This document shows positions 44,872-54,040 of a DNA stretch of 64,000 bases, piece by piece. The notes beneath the pieces were generated by a model that saw only the letters and a list, made by a program, of their open reading frames with translations, was not told where the DNA came from and ran no database searches. The translations under genes and the position numbers were made by a program. The first letter of the stretch is position 1, and each line of letters begins with the position of its first letter. This DNA is from Bradyrhizobium lablabi. GTDB taxonomy: Bacteria; Pseudomonadota; Alphaproteobacteria; Rhizobiales; Xanthobacteraceae. The stretch covers positions 1 to 64,000 of the forward strand of contig NZ_JAFCLN010000003.1 in NCBI RefSeq assembly GCF_018129385.1, read 5' to 3'.

Positions 44872-45336
44872 TCAGCCAACCGGCAACGGCGCATCGCGTT
44901 TGACTTCCTCCATCACGGCGTAGGTCCTTGTCTCCCGTACCCCCGGCAGCGCCAGCAGCCGCTCGCCGAGGAACCTGCGCCAAGCCGCCATGTCGGCGAC
45001 GCGCGCCTTGACCAGATAGTCGAAACCGCCGGCGACCATGTGGCACTCCAGCACTTCCGGCGCGTTCTGCACCGCGCGCGCAAAGCGCTCGAAGACATCA
45101 GGCGTGGTCTTGTCGAGCATCACCTCGACGAATACCAGAAGCCCGAGACCGAGCCGGTGCGGGTTCAGGCGGGCGCCATAGCCCTCGACAAAACCGTCGC
45201 GCTGGAGACGCTTCAGCCGCTCGCCGATCGAGGTTGGCGACAGGCCGATGCGTTCCGCCAGCTCGACGTTCGCGATACGGCCATCCCCCTGGAGAATTGA
45301 GAGGATCTTGCGGTCAATCGTGTCTATATCCATCAT
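44872..45336 (-). CDS. putR: Lrp/AsnC-family regulator, probable PutR
   Basis: A 154-residue Lrp-type regulator: DNA-binding helix-turn-helix (IDRKILSILQGDGRIANVELAERIGLSPTSIGERLKRLQRDGFV) plus a RAM ligand domain. It is divergent from putA with a 111-bp gap. In alphaproteobacteria this arrangement belongs to PutR, an Lrp-like activator of putA responding to proline. Either of two adjacent ATG codons may be used. Confidence 0.88.
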   Translation of the reverse strand: MMDIDTIDRKILSILQGDGRIANVELAERIGLSPTSIGERLKRLQRDGFVEGYGARLNPHRLGLGLLVFVEVMLDKTTPDVFERFARAVQNAPEVLECHMVAGGFDYLVKARVADMAAWRRFLGERLLALPGVRETRTYAVMEEVKRDAPLPVG

Positions 45337-45447
45337 TTATCCGGTCATCTATCCATATCTCCTGATTTTCTAAGGCAAAATGATAAATTTGTCTATCGAA
45401 CTGCGGATTCGAGGAGAATAGATAGGGATATCTGCTGAGGAATCGCC
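45337..45447. promoter_or_regulatory. putR-putA divergent control region
   Basis: The gap holds two related, inverted AT-rich blocks: TCTATCCATATCTCC near 45349-45363 and GGAGAATAGATAGGGATATC near 45413-45432, as expected for multimeric Lrp-type binding. Promoter hexamers are not clear enough to call. Confidence 0.45.
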
Positions 45448-48447
45448 ATGCCCGACCTGCCCCCGCCGTTCAGCGCGCCCTATGCGCCCGACGATGCTGC
45501 CTTTGCCGCCCGGTTGCTCGCCACAGCCAGACTGACCGCGGCGCAGGAGGCGCGTATCGACCGTACGGCGGCGCGGCTGATCGAATCGATCCGGGCCAAC
45601 GACGATCCGCTCGGCGGCGTCGAAGACATGCTGCGCGAGTTCGCGCTCTCGACCAAAGAGGGCCTCGCGCTGATGGTGCTGGCCGAAGCGCTGCTGCGGG
45701 TGCCCGACGCCCGCACCGCCGACAGCTTCATCGAGGATCGGCTCGGCCACGGCGACTTCGTGCATCATGAGACAAAATCCAGCGCGTTCCTGGTCAATGC
45801 ATCGGCCTGGGCGCTCGGCGTTTCCGCGCGCGTGATCCAGCCGGGCGAGACGCCGCAGGGCACGATCGGGCGGCTGACAAAGCGGCTCGGCGCACCCGCG
45901 GTGCGCGCCGCGACGCGGCAGGCGATGCGGCTGATGGGCAGTCACTTTGTGCTGGGCGAGACGATCGAGGCCGCGCTGGAGCGGGCAAGGCCGCAAGCGA
46001 GACATCACCAGCGCTATTCCTTCGACATGCTAGGGGAAGGCGCGCGCACCGCAGACGATGCAAGACGCTATTTCGATTCCTACGCCCGCGCGATCGAGGC
46101 GATCGGCCGCGCCGCCGACAACAATCCCCTGCCCGACCGTCCCGGCATTTCCGTGAAGCTGTCGGCGCTGCATCCGCGCTTCGAGGCGGTCAGCCGCGGC
46201 CGCGTGATGGCGGAGCTGGTGCCGCAACTGCTCGCGCTGGCGCAGCGGGCGCAGGCGTATGACCTCAATTTCACTGTCGATGCCGAGGAAGCGGACCGGC
46301 TGGAGCTTTCGCTCGATGTGATCGCGGCGGCGTTTTCCGATACCTCGCTCGCAGGCTGGGACGGTTTCGGGCTGGCGGTCCAGGCCTACCAGAAGCGGGC
46401 GAGCGATGTGATCGACTATGTCGACGAGCTTGCGCGCCGGCAAAACTGCAAGATGATGCTGCGGCTCGTCAAGGGCGCCTATTGGGACACCGAGATCAAG
46501 CGCGCGCAGGAGCGCGGGCTCGACGGCTATCCGGTGTTCTCGCGCAAGGCGACGACGGATTTGAACTACGTCGCCTGTGCGCAAAAGCTGCTGGCGCTTC
46601 GGCCGCGCATCTTTCCGCAATTTGCCACGCATAATGCCCTGACAGTTGCGAGCATTCTGGAACTGTGCGGCGACGGCGGCGGATATGAGTTCCAGCGGCT
46701 GCACGGCATGGGTGAGGCGCTGTATGCGCAATTGCGCGAGGATCGTCCGGAATTGGCCTGCCGCACCTATGCGCCGGTCGGCAGCCATCGCGATTTGCTC
46801 GCCTATCTGGTGCGGCGGCTGCTGGAGAACGGCGCCAATTCTTCCTTCGCGGCACAGGCTGCCGATGAAGGCGTGCCGGCGGCGGCGCTGTTGAAGCGGC
46901 CGGCGGACATTATTGGCGCGGCAGAAAACGCGCGGCATCCGAACATTCCGTTGCCGCGCGATCTCTACGGGGCGCAGCGCGTCAATTCGCGTGGAATTGA
47001 GTTCGGTGAGCGGGCGGCGCTGTCGGCACTGGTCACGGCAATCGCGGCGGAGCAGGTGACGCCAGCCAGTATCGCCGATGCAACGCCGGAGCAGGCGAAT
47101 GCGGCGGTCGCGTCGGCGCGCCAGGGATTTTTGCGCTGGAGCAGGACGCCGGCGAACGAGCGCGCGCATATGCTGGAACGGGCTGCCGACCTGCTGGAGC
47201 AGCGGCGAGCGCATTTCATCGCGCTGCTACAGCGCGAGGGTGGCAAGACGCTCGACGATGCGCTGTCGGAGGTGCGCGAGGCGGTGGATTTCTGCCGCTA
47301 CTATGCCGCGCAAGGCCGCAAATTGTTCGGCGATCGCGAGGAGATGCCGGGGCCGACCGGCGAAAGCAACCTGCTGCGCTTGCGCGGCCGCGGGGTATTC
47401 GTGGCGATCTCGCCGTGGAATTTTCCGCTGGCGATTTTTTTGGGACAGGTGACGGCGGCGCTGATGGCCGGCAATGCCGTGGTGGCAAAGCCCGCGGAGC
47501 AGACGCCGCTGATCGCGGCGGAAGCCGTGAAACTGCTGCATGAGGCCGGCGTGCCTGCGTCGGCGCTGCATCTGGTGCAAGGCGACGGACGCATCGGCGC
47601 AGTGCTCACGGCGCATCGCGACATCGCCGGCGTGGTCTTCACCGGCTCCACCGAGGTGGCGCGCGCGATCAACCGGACGCTGGCCGCCAAGGATGGACCG
47701 ATCGTGCCGCTGATCGCGGAGACCGGCGGCATCAATGCCATGATCGTCGATGCCACCGCGTTGCCCGAACAGGTCGCCGACGACGTCGTTACTTCCGCGT
47801 TCCGCTCCGCCGGCCAGCGCTGCTCGGCGCTCCGGCTGCTGCTGGTGCAGGATGACGTCGCCGACCGCATGATCGAAATGATCGCGGGCGCGGCGCGCGA
47901 GCTGCGGCTCGGCGATCCCGGCGACCCTGCCACGCATGTCGGGCCGGTGATCGACACGGATGCAAAGCAGAAGCTGGAGGCACATATCGCCCGGATGAAG
48001 CAGGAGGCGCGCGTGCACTATGCGGGCGAAGCGCCGGTGGGGAACTTCGTCGCGCCGCATATTTTTGAACTGTCCGATGCCGCGCAGTTAACGGAAGAAG
48101 TGTTCGGCCCGGTGCTGCATGTGGTGCGCTACCGTGCGGATGGGCTCGATCGCGTGCTGCGGTCGATCGAGAGCAGCGGCTACGGGCTGACGCTCGGCAT
48201 TCATTCGCGCATCGACGACACGATCGAGGACATTATCGATCGTCTTCAGGTCGGCAACATCTACGTCAACCGCAACATGATCGGCGCCGTCGTCGGCGTG
48301 CAGCCGTTCGGCGGCTTTGGCCTCTCCGGCACCGGCCCCAAAGCCGGCGGGCCGCATTACCTAGCGCGGTTCGCGACGGAGCAGACGGTGACGGTGAACA
48401 CGGCCGCCGCAGGCGGGAACGCGGCGCTGCTGGCGGGCGGGGAGTGA
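45448..48447 (+). CDS. putA: Bifunctional proline dehydrogenase/P5C dehydrogenase PutA
   Basis: A 999-residue enzyme that oxidises proline to glutamate in two steps with an internal substrate channel. The N-terminal FAD barrel carries MLRLVKGAYWDTEIK and FATHNALTVA; the C-terminal aldehyde dehydrogenase carries AISPWNFPLAIF and VFTGSTEVA, with catalytic Cys792 in GQRCSALR. Length and Cys position equal those reported for Bradyrhizobium PutA. It lacks the N-terminal DNA-binding domain of E. coli PutA, so regulation is left to the divergent Lrp-type gene. Confidence 0.97.
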   Translation: MPDLPPPFSAPYAPDDAAFAARLLATARLTAAQEARIDRTAARLIESIRANDDPLGGVEDMLREFALSTKEGLALMVLAEALLRVPDARTADSFIEDRLGHGDFVHHETKSSAFLVNASAWALGVSARVIQPGETPQGTIGRLTKRLGAPAVRAATRQAMRLMGSHFVLGETIEAALERARPQARHHQRYSFDMLGEGARTADDARRYFDSYARAIEAIGRAADNNPLPDRPGISVKLSALHPRFEAVSRGRVMAELVPQLLALAQRAQAYDLNFTVDAEEADRLELSLDVIAAAFSDTSLAGWDGFGLAVQAYQKRASDVIDYVDELARRQNCKMMLRLVKGAYWDTEIKRAQERGLDGYPVFSRKATTDLNYVACAQKLLALRPRIFPQFATHNALTVASILELCGDGGGYEFQRLHGMGEALYAQLREDRPELACRTYAPVGSHRDLLAYLVRRLLENGANSSFAAQAADEGVPAAALLKRPADIIGAAENARHPNIPLPRDLYGAQRVNSRGIEFGERAALSALVTAIAAEQVTPASIADATPEQANAAVASARQGFLRWSRTPANERAHMLERAADLLEQRRAHFIALLQREGGKTLDDALSEVREAVDFCRYYAAQGRKLFGDREEMPGPTGESNLLRLRGRGVFVAISPWNFPLAIFLGQVTAALMAGNAVVAKPAEQTPLIAAEAVKLLHEAGVPASALHLVQGDGRIGAVLTAHRDIAGVVFTGSTEVARAINRTLAAKDGPIVPLIAETGGINAMIVDATALPEQVADDVVTSAFRSAGQRCSALRLLLVQDDVADRMIEMIAGAARELRLGDPGDPATHVGPVIDTDAKQKLEAHIARMKQEARVHYAGEAPVGNFVAPHIFELSDAAQLTEEVFGPVLHVVRYRADGLDRVLRSIESSGYGLTLGIHSRIDDTIEDIIDRLQVGNIYVNRNMIGAVVGVQPFGGFGLSGTGPKAGGPHYLARFATEQTVTVNTAAAGGNAALLAGGE

Positions 48448-48555
48448 TGAGAAAGTGCCGTTGCACCATGCGCCCGAGACGGGTCAAATGGTTTCCGAAA
48501 AGTGCAATTCTGCCGCACGAACAAGACCAACAGGCGCACCGGGAGCGACGTCGAT

Positions 48556-49764
48556 ATGGAAGAAAAGGGCATCTTCGAAGGGCTGAAGGTTCTGGATTGC
48601 GCGAGCTTCATCGCGGCGCCCGCGGCTGCTACCGTGCTGTCGGATTTCGGCGCCGACGTGATCAAGATCGAGCCGCCCGGCGCGGGCGATCCCTATCGCA
48701 ATTTGCCGAACCTGCCGGGCTATCCGCACAGCGAGCATAATTTCGCCTGGCTGCTGGAAGCGCGCAACAAGAAGAGCCTGGCGCTCGACCTCTCGAAGCC
48801 GGAGGGACAGGCGGTGCTGCACAAGCTGGCGGCGCAGGCCGACGTGTTCATCACCAACTATCCGCCGCAGGTGCGCGAGCGGCTCGGCATCACCCATGAG
48901 CACCTCGCCCCGCATAACGAGCGGCTGATCTATGCCTCCTTCACCGGCTATGGCGAAAAGGGCGAGGAAGCCAACAAGCCGGGCTTTGACAGCAACGCCT
49001 ATTGGGCGCGCTCGGGCCTGATGGACCTGGTGCGAGCGACGGAAGACACCACGCCCGCGCGCTCGGTGGCCGGCATGGGCGACCACCCCTGCGCGATGGC
49101 GTTTTACAGCGCGATCGTCACCGCGCTCTACAAGCGCGAGCGTACCGGCAAGGGTTCGCATGTCTCGTCCAACCTGATGGCCAACGGCATCTGGGCGGCG
49201 TCCGTGCTGGCGCAGGCAAAGCTGGTCGGCGCCAAATTCGAACGTCGGCGGCCGCGCGAAGAGGCGCTCAATGCGGTGACCAATCACTATCAGTGCAAGG
49301 ACGGCCGCTGGATCATCCTGTCGTTGCTGAACGAGGACCGCCAGTGGCCGGCGCTGGCGAAATGCCTCGGCCGCGAGGACCTGATCGCCGACGCGCGCTT
49401 TGCCACCAAGAAGGACCGGCATGCGCGCTCGACCGAGCTGGTGAAGATTTTTGACAAAGTGTTTGCCACACGGACTCTCGCGGAGTGGCGAAAGATCCTC
49501 GACGGCAGCGGGCTGGTGTTCGGCGTGGTCGGCATCCTCGACGACATTCCGAACGACCAGCAGATGATCGACAACGAGGTGCTGGTGCCGTTCGAGAACG
49601 ACACCATGCTGACGATCAGTAGCCCGATCTGGGTCGACGGCAGCAAGAAGGTGCAGCCCCGCAAGCCGCCCGGCGTCGGCGAACACTCCGATGAGATTTT
49701 GCGCAACGCGGGCTATGACGAGGCGGCGATCAGCAAGCTGCGCGCGTCGGGTGCGGTGGCCTGA
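48556..49764 (+). CDS. CaiB/BaiF-type CoA-transferase
   Basis: A family III CoA-transferase of 402 residues. LKVLDCASFIAAPAAATVLSDFGADVIKIE is the typical N-terminal segment. The active-site region reads ANKPGFDSNAYWARSGLMD, with Asp in place. The substrate cannot be read from sequence. The ATG at 48556 is chosen because it follows a GGGAGCG element and starts the conserved core; an in-frame GTG at 48502 is less likely. A GST gene follows 11 bases downstream. Confidence 0.87.
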   Translation: MEEKGIFEGLKVLDCASFIAAPAAATVLSDFGADVIKIEPPGAGDPYRNLPNLPGYPHSEHNFAWLLEARNKKSLALDLSKPEGQAVLHKLAAQADVFITNYPPQVRERLGITHEHLAPHNERLIYASFTGYGEKGEEANKPGFDSNAYWARSGLMDLVRATEDTTPARSVAGMGDHPCAMAFYSAIVTALYKRERTGKGSHVSSNLMANGIWAASVLAQAKLVGAKFERRRPREEALNAVTNHYQCKDGRWIILSLLNEDRQWPALAKCLGREDLIADARFATKKDRHARSTELVKIFDKVFATRTLAEWRKILDGSGLVFGVVGILDDIPNDQQMIDNEVLVPFENDTMLTISSPIWVDGSKKVQPRKPPGVGEHSDEILRNAGYDEAAISKLRASGAVA

Positions 49765-49775
49765 GCCGCAACAGC

Positions 49776-50423
49776 ATGCCGAAATATCGACTGCATTATT
49801 TTCCGGAGTCCGGCAACAGCTACAAGCTTGCGCTGATGCTGACGCTGTGCGGCCAAACGTTTGAGGGCGTCTGGACCGATTTCGGCGGCGGCGTCACCCG
49901 CACCGAGCAATGGCGGCGCGACGTCAATCCGATGGGCGAGATTCCGGTGCTGGAGGTGGACGGAAAGAAGCTGACACAGACCGCGCCGATCCTGCTGCAG
50001 CTTGCCGAGCAATATGGAAAGTTCGGCGACGAGACCGCGGAAGAAAAATTCGAACTGCTGCGCTGGCTGTTCTGGGACAACCACAAGCTCACCGGCTACA
50101 TGGCGACCTACCGCTTCATGCGCACCTTCACGCCGTCGGGCGATCCGCAGGTGCTGAAATTCCTGCGTTGGCGGGTGGACGATTTCCTCCGCATATTGGA
50201 ACAGCATCTACAGCAGAACGCGTTTGCGATCGGCGCGCGGCCGAGCGTGGCAGATATCTCGATGATGGCCTATCTGCATTATCCCGCCGATGAGCACGGT
50301 TACGACTTTGCGACGAGCCATCCGGCGATCGCTGCCTGGCTGGCGCGGATCGCGGCGCTACCGGGGTGGAAGCCGGCCTACGAACTGTTGCCGGGCAAAC
50401 GGCTGACGCATTACGCTAAATAG
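49776..50423 (+). CDS. Glutathione S-transferase
   Basis: A 215-residue GST with an N-terminal thioredoxin-like domain (YRLHYFPESGNSYKLALMLTLCG; candidate catalytic Ser/Tyr near the start; NPMGEIPVLEVDG with the cis-Pro; LTQTAPIL binds glutathione) and an all-helical C-terminal domain. It probably detoxifies electrophiles or isomerises a CoA-derived intermediate with the transferase upstream. A short repeat lies just beyond the stop. Confidence 0.9.
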   Translation: MPKYRLHYFPESGNSYKLALMLTLCGQTFEGVWTDFGGGVTRTEQWRRDVNPMGEIPVLEVDGKKLTQTAPILLQLAEQYGKFGDETAEEKFELLRWLFWDNHKLTGYMATYRFMRTFTPSGDPQVLKFLRWRVDDFLRILEQHLQQNAFAIGARPSVADISMMAYLHYPADEHGYDFATSHPAIAAWLARIAALPGWKPAYELLPGKRLTHYAK

Positions 50424-50441
50424 TTAGCCGGCGCTCCCCGG

Positions 50442-50486
50442 CTCTGCGGAGCAGCGTTGCACGCTGCACGGCGTCCGGGACACGAG
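50442..50486. repeat. Short dispersed repeat, family E, copy 1
   Basis: A 45-base element CTCTGCGGAGCAGCG...GACACGAG that is nearly identical (about 40 of 45 positions) to 63052-63096. It includes inner inverted GCAGCG...CGCTGC segments. It lies between the GST gene and the small membrane-protein gene. Confidence 0.75.
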
Positions 50487-50489
50487 AGT

Positions 50490-50654
50490 TCAGCGATTGA
50501 ACCACGCCCAGGCGATGCCGAGCGCGATCACGCCGGCGATGACGGTGACGGCGATGGCCCAGGTGCTGACGCGGACGGCGCTGACGGCCTCCCTTGCGGC
50601 CGTGTTCCGGGCGATCTCGCGATTGCGTTCCTTCTCCTGATCGGAAGAGCTCAT
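50490..50654 (-). CDS. Small single-pass membrane protein, 54 aa
   Basis: A 54-residue protein, MSSSDQEKERNREIARN..., with a charged N-terminal third and one strong membrane helix (about residues 32-53, WAIAVTVIAGVIALGIAWAW) ending in FNR. Such proteins are easily missed by gene callers. Support is the coherent charged-then-hydrophobic layout and position. No Shine-Dalgarno is clear upstream of the ATG, and the function is unknown. Confidence 0.6.
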   Translation of the reverse strand: MSSSDQEKERNREIARNTAAREAVSAVRVSTWAIAVTVIAGVIALGIAWAWFNR

Positions 50655-50721
50655 CGTCCAACCCCGGGGTTCATTGCCTGCCGTCGACGCCAGCGGCAGT
50701 CTAGCACCGAACGATGACGAT

Positions 50722-52269
50722 TCACCGGGTTTTCACGAAGCACATGCCGATGCGGTTTTCGCCGGCCGTCTGGCAGGCGAGGCCTTTCGCGCAAGTCCAT
50801 GAGCGGAAGCTGGCGTCGTTGGCGCCCTTGCTCAGTTGCCGGTAGCAATGCGCGCCCCAGCCGTCGCTGTATTCGGTGCCCGCCAGCTCGGTGCTGCCGC
50901 GCAATTGCGGCCGGCTGGAAAAGCCGCGGGAGAAATCCGGCGCCTTGCCGTCCCGTAGCGCCGCAAGGATATCGCGGCGGCGGTCCTGGTCGCCGAAGAA
51001 ATGCGGCGAGGCCGGCACCACGGTGGAGTTCGAAGGCTTTGCCGCCATCCAGTCGACGCCCGGAAAATGAAAGCCGCCGATGCCGCGGGTCTGGTGACAG
51101 CCCGAGCAGGTGATGTCGTTCAGGCGCCGCTCGAAGCCGCCGGGCGAGCGGATATTTTGCAGCGAGGCGCCGCTGTGTGCCGCCTGCTGCAAGGCGCCGA
51201 CGACGTCGGCCTCGGAAAACACGGGGCTGCCGCCCTCACCTGCCGTCATGCCAAAGGCGGCTTGCATATCTGACGGCGCAAATCCCACCGGCGTCGGCGC
51301 GATCGCGCTCCTGGCCAAAAATTGTTCGGGAATGAGCAGCGTGCCGCGATCGAGCTCTGCAAAATGTCCGGGATCGAGCAGCCACGCCTTGAAGTCGCGC
51401 CTGAGATTTTCGTCCGCAAGGATCCGCTCGCGGTCGATCTGGTTTTCCAGCGGCGCTTCCTCAAAGCGCTTTGCCGATGCGTTGTAGCGAAACACCTTCA
51501 AGAGATAATCGGTGCGGAAATCGCGCACCGCCGATTTCGGCGCATGCGCGATCTGCAAATTGGTCTCGATCCGGTCGATGCTTTCATATCCGACCAGATC
51601 GAGCGGTCCGTTCTTCGCCAGCAGTTTTTTTGCGAGCTCGGCGCCGGTTGAAGACTCGTCCGATAATGCCAGCCAGCGGCGTGCGATCTCGGCGCAGGTG
51701 ATGGGCTGGCCGTCGCGATCGTTCGGATAGTCACCTTTCGCCCTCAGCACGATGTTGAACGTCATCGGCAGGCGCGGCGCGTTGTCTTCGAAGGTGGCAG
51801 TGCGCGTCAGCCGGTAGATCAGCCGGATCTCGCCGCAATTCTCCGGGGCCACATAGGCGCGGTCCATCCGGTTGACGATGCCGGCCAGCACGAAGCGCGT
51901 ATCGGGCGAGTAAAGCTGCGCGCGGTCGAATAGCTGGAAATCAAAACCCTCGCCGACGCCGATGCTTTCTTTCGGAAGAGCGGCCTTGTGCCGTTCGATG
52001 TAGCGATCGAACTCGCCATCGATCGCTTGCCTCACCGGAATCATCGACGGCAACGCGAAGAGCTGGGCATCGGTGAGCGGAAGATCGGCGGAGCGCGCCG
52101 GCACGAGCATGCGGCCGAGGCCGAACCTGCCGCGATCGAGCTCGCGCAGCGCGAGAGGATCCGATATCGCCGCTCCGCGTTCCAGCGGCGGCTTTTCCGC
52201 CGCGTATGCGCAAATGCCGCTCACCAGCAGCAGGCATACGGGAACGAGACGTCGCAACGCGCGGATCAT
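50722..52269 (-). CDS. Exported cytochrome c-like protein with single CXXCH
   Basis: A 515-residue exported protein (signal peptide about 1-23, AYA-A). Near residue 388 it has ITCSGCHQTRGIGGFHF, one CXXCH heme c site (Cys388, Cys391, His392), followed by a Cys-containing C-terminal region. The long N-terminal part (NRMDRAYVAPENCGEIRLIYRLTR...) is unlike known cytochromes and is unassigned. Periplasmic electron transfer or a di-heme peroxidase-like role is inferred only. A terminator for the upstream gene lies before its start. Confidence 0.75.
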   Translation of the reverse strand: MIRALRRLVPVCLLLVSGICAYAAEKPPLERGAAISDPLALRELDRGRFGLGRMLVPARSADLPLTDAQLFALPSMIPVRQAIDGEFDRYIERHKAALPKESIGVGEGFDFQLFDRAQLYSPDTRFVLAGIVNRMDRAYVAPENCGEIRLIYRLTRTATFEDNAPRLPMTFNIVLRAKGDYPNDRDGQPITCAEIARRWLALSDESSTGAELAKKLLAKNGPLDLVGYESIDRIETNLQIAHAPKSAVRDFRTDYLLKVFRYNASAKRFEEAPLENQIDRERILADENLRRDFKAWLLDPGHFAELDRGTLLIPEQFLARSAIAPTPVGFAPSDMQAAFGMTAGEGGSPVFSEADVVGALQQAAHSGASLQNIRSPGGFERRLNDITCSGCHQTRGIGGFHFPGVDWMAAKPSNSTVVPASPHFFGDQDRRRDILAALRDGKAPDFSRGFSSRPQLRGSTELAGTEYSDGWGAHCYRQLSKGANDASFRSWTCAKGLACQTAGENRIGMCFVKTR

Positions 52270-52304
52270 GCCTCAACAACACCGCGCGGCGCGGCCTTAT
52301 TCAA

Positions 52305-52340
52305 GTAAAAAGGCGCCTCACGCCGTGGTGAAGCGCCTTG
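52305..52340 (-). terminator. Rho-independent terminator (minus strand)
   Basis: On the minus strand AAGGCGC...GCGCCTT (52333-52339 paired with 52310-52316) is extended by further pairing, then a TTTTT run at 52310-52306. It ends the transcript of the coiled-coil protein gene at 52371 and separates it from the cytochrome-like gene. Confidence 0.85.
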
Positions 52341-52370
52341 ATTTCGCTTTTAGCTTGCCGGGATTTTTCG

Positions 52371-53375
52371 TCAGCGCGCGACGATCAGGCCCTTGGAGGT
52401 GACGACGACCCAGCGGCCGTCCTGCTTGCGGATGGCGTCGACGCGGCCGAGGCCGGGTACGGGATCGCCGGCATAGACCTCGTAGATGCCGCGGCGGCTC
52501 TCGATCAGCGCAACGCCCCTGCCGACGTCGCGCAGCACCCAGCCTTCCACCGTCGGCAGGCGGCCGACTTCGGCCTTAGCGGTAGCGGCGGGTGCGTGGG
52601 CCGGCGTAGTTGCGGGCGGCGCGATGGAACCGGTGACGTCCTTCGGCGCGGCAGGAGCTGCGGCTGCAACCGGCGCGGCTGCTGCGGCCGCAGCTTGAGC
52701 GGCTTGCTCCTTGCGGAGCTTTTCGACGGCGTCGCTCAGCTTCGCAAGCTTTGCTGCCGGCTCGCCTTGCGCCTTCTCGACCTTGTCGAGGCGGTCGCTG
52801 GTCCTGTTGAGCTGGCCGTTCGCGAGTTTGGCGTTCTGCTCGACATTGGCCTTCAGCGCCAGAATATCGGCGTCGAGCCGCGCCACGGAGGCTTCCAGGC
52901 CGACATTGCGGACGGAGGCGGCATCATTGGCGGAAAGTTGTCCGATGCCGGCGGTCGCCAACGCACCGCCGACGGCTCCGGCGATCAGCGCCAGCGCAGC
53001 CACCGCCGCCATCGCGGAGACGCGGCGCTTGCCGCCCTGCGCGGCCTCGGCCTTGGCGCCAGCGCCCGTGCGGTCGCCAGGTGACATGATCGTGACATTG
53101 CCGGGGATGCGCGGCGGCTCGGCTTTTTTCGCTTCGACCTTAGGCGGCTCCGCCTTCACCTCGGCCTTCGCCTCGAACGTCGGTTCGACCTTGGGCGCAT
53201 CAGCCTTGGCCGGGTCAGCCTTAGCCGCGTCAGCCTCGGGCGCAGTGTCTTCCTGCTCGGGCGCAATGCCGGGAGATTCGACGTCGGGTGCGGACTGAAC
53301 CGGTCCTGAAGCTGCCTCCGATGCCGGCGCGGCATTGGTTTCGGAGCTGACGGGTTCCGGCTTTTGTTCGCTCAC
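52371..53375 (-). CDS. Membrane-anchored coiled-coil protein
   Basis: A 334-residue protein with a long Ala/Pro/Glu/Lys-rich cytoplasmic N-terminus, one membrane helix (MAAVAALALIAGAVGGALATA), a heptad-like coiled coil (VARLDADILALKANVEQNAKLANGQLNRTSDRLDKVEKA), an Ala/Pro linker and a compact C-terminal domain (GWVLRDVGRGVALIESRRGIYEV). It resembles alphaproteobacterial envelope proteins of unknown role. The start is GTG at 53375, with GGAGA just upstream; longer ATG starts are rejected. Confidence 0.75.
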   Translation of the reverse strand: MSEQKPEPVSSETNAAPASEAASGPVQSAPDVESPGIAPEQEDTAPEADAAKADPAKADAPKVEPTFEAKAEVKAEPPKVEAKKAEPPRIPGNVTIMSPGDRTGAGAKAEAAQGGKRRVSAMAAVAALALIAGAVGGALATAGIGQLSANDAASVRNVGLEASVARLDADILALKANVEQNAKLANGQLNRTSDRLDKVEKAQGEPAAKLAKLSDAVEKLRKEQAAQAAAAAAAPVAAAAPAAPKDVTGSIAPPATTPAHAPAATAKAEVGRLPTVEGWVLRDVGRGVALIESRRGIYEVYAGDPVPGLGRVDAIRKQDGRWVVVTSKGLIVAR

Positions 53376-53668
53376 GGCAAATTCTCCAGAATAGATTGAC
53401 CATTTGGTAACTTTCAAAACTTGCCAATTCGTTACCACCCACCGCGTTACCGAAATTTTAGGAACTTTTCCGGGGCGGATTTGGGCCGGGATGATGGCGT
53501 TGTGCGGCGGTGCCGGACACCGGCCCTTGCTGCTTTGCGGAAAAACCCTTTCGCCCGCTCCGTTTGCGCCGGTCCGTTTCGGGATTAACATGCAAGCCGA
53601 GCGTGATCCGGGACCATGATGCGATCGCATCATAATCGAGGGGCACCAAGCCAGAAGGCGGCGGCACG

Positions 53669-54040
53669 ATGGCAATCGAAAAATGCATCAAGGAATTTGG
53701 CGTCGATGACGTCATTTTCGAGGAAGGCTCGACGGACCGCGAACTGTATGTCGTGCTCGACGGCGAGGTCGAGATCGCCAAGGTGAAAGGCCAGGCCAAG
53801 ACGGTGATCGTCACGCTCGGCAAGGGCGAGTTCTTCGGCGAGATGGCCGTGATCGACGGCTCCTCGCGCTCGGCGACCGCAATTGCGGCCACGCCAAACA
53901 CCCGCGTGATGAAGATCAATCACGCCCGCTTCGTCTACCTCGTCAGCCAGCAGCCGGCCTTTGCGCTGATGATCATGGACGCGCTGTCGAAACGGCTGCG
54001 CGTCTCCAACGACCGGACCTTTCGGGCGGCGGCCAATTGA
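53669..54040 (+). CDS. Stand-alone cyclic nucleotide-binding protein
   Basis: A 123-residue protein that is only a CRP-type cyclic nucleotide-binding domain. The phosphate-binding cassette GEFFGEMAVIDGSSRSATAIA, with its conserved Glu and Arg, is intact, but there is no DNA-binding domain or enzyme domain. Its stop overlaps the start of the hydrolase gene (TGATG), so the two are coupled. It may sense cAMP made by a cyclase such as the CyaC-like protein encoded at 40256. Confidence 0.88.
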   Translation: MAIEKCIKEFGVDDVIFEEGSTDRELYVVLDGEVEIAKVKGQAKTVIVTLGKGEFFGEMAVIDGSSRSATAIAATPNTRVMKINHARFVYLVSQQPAFALMIMDALSKRLRVSNDRTFRAAAN

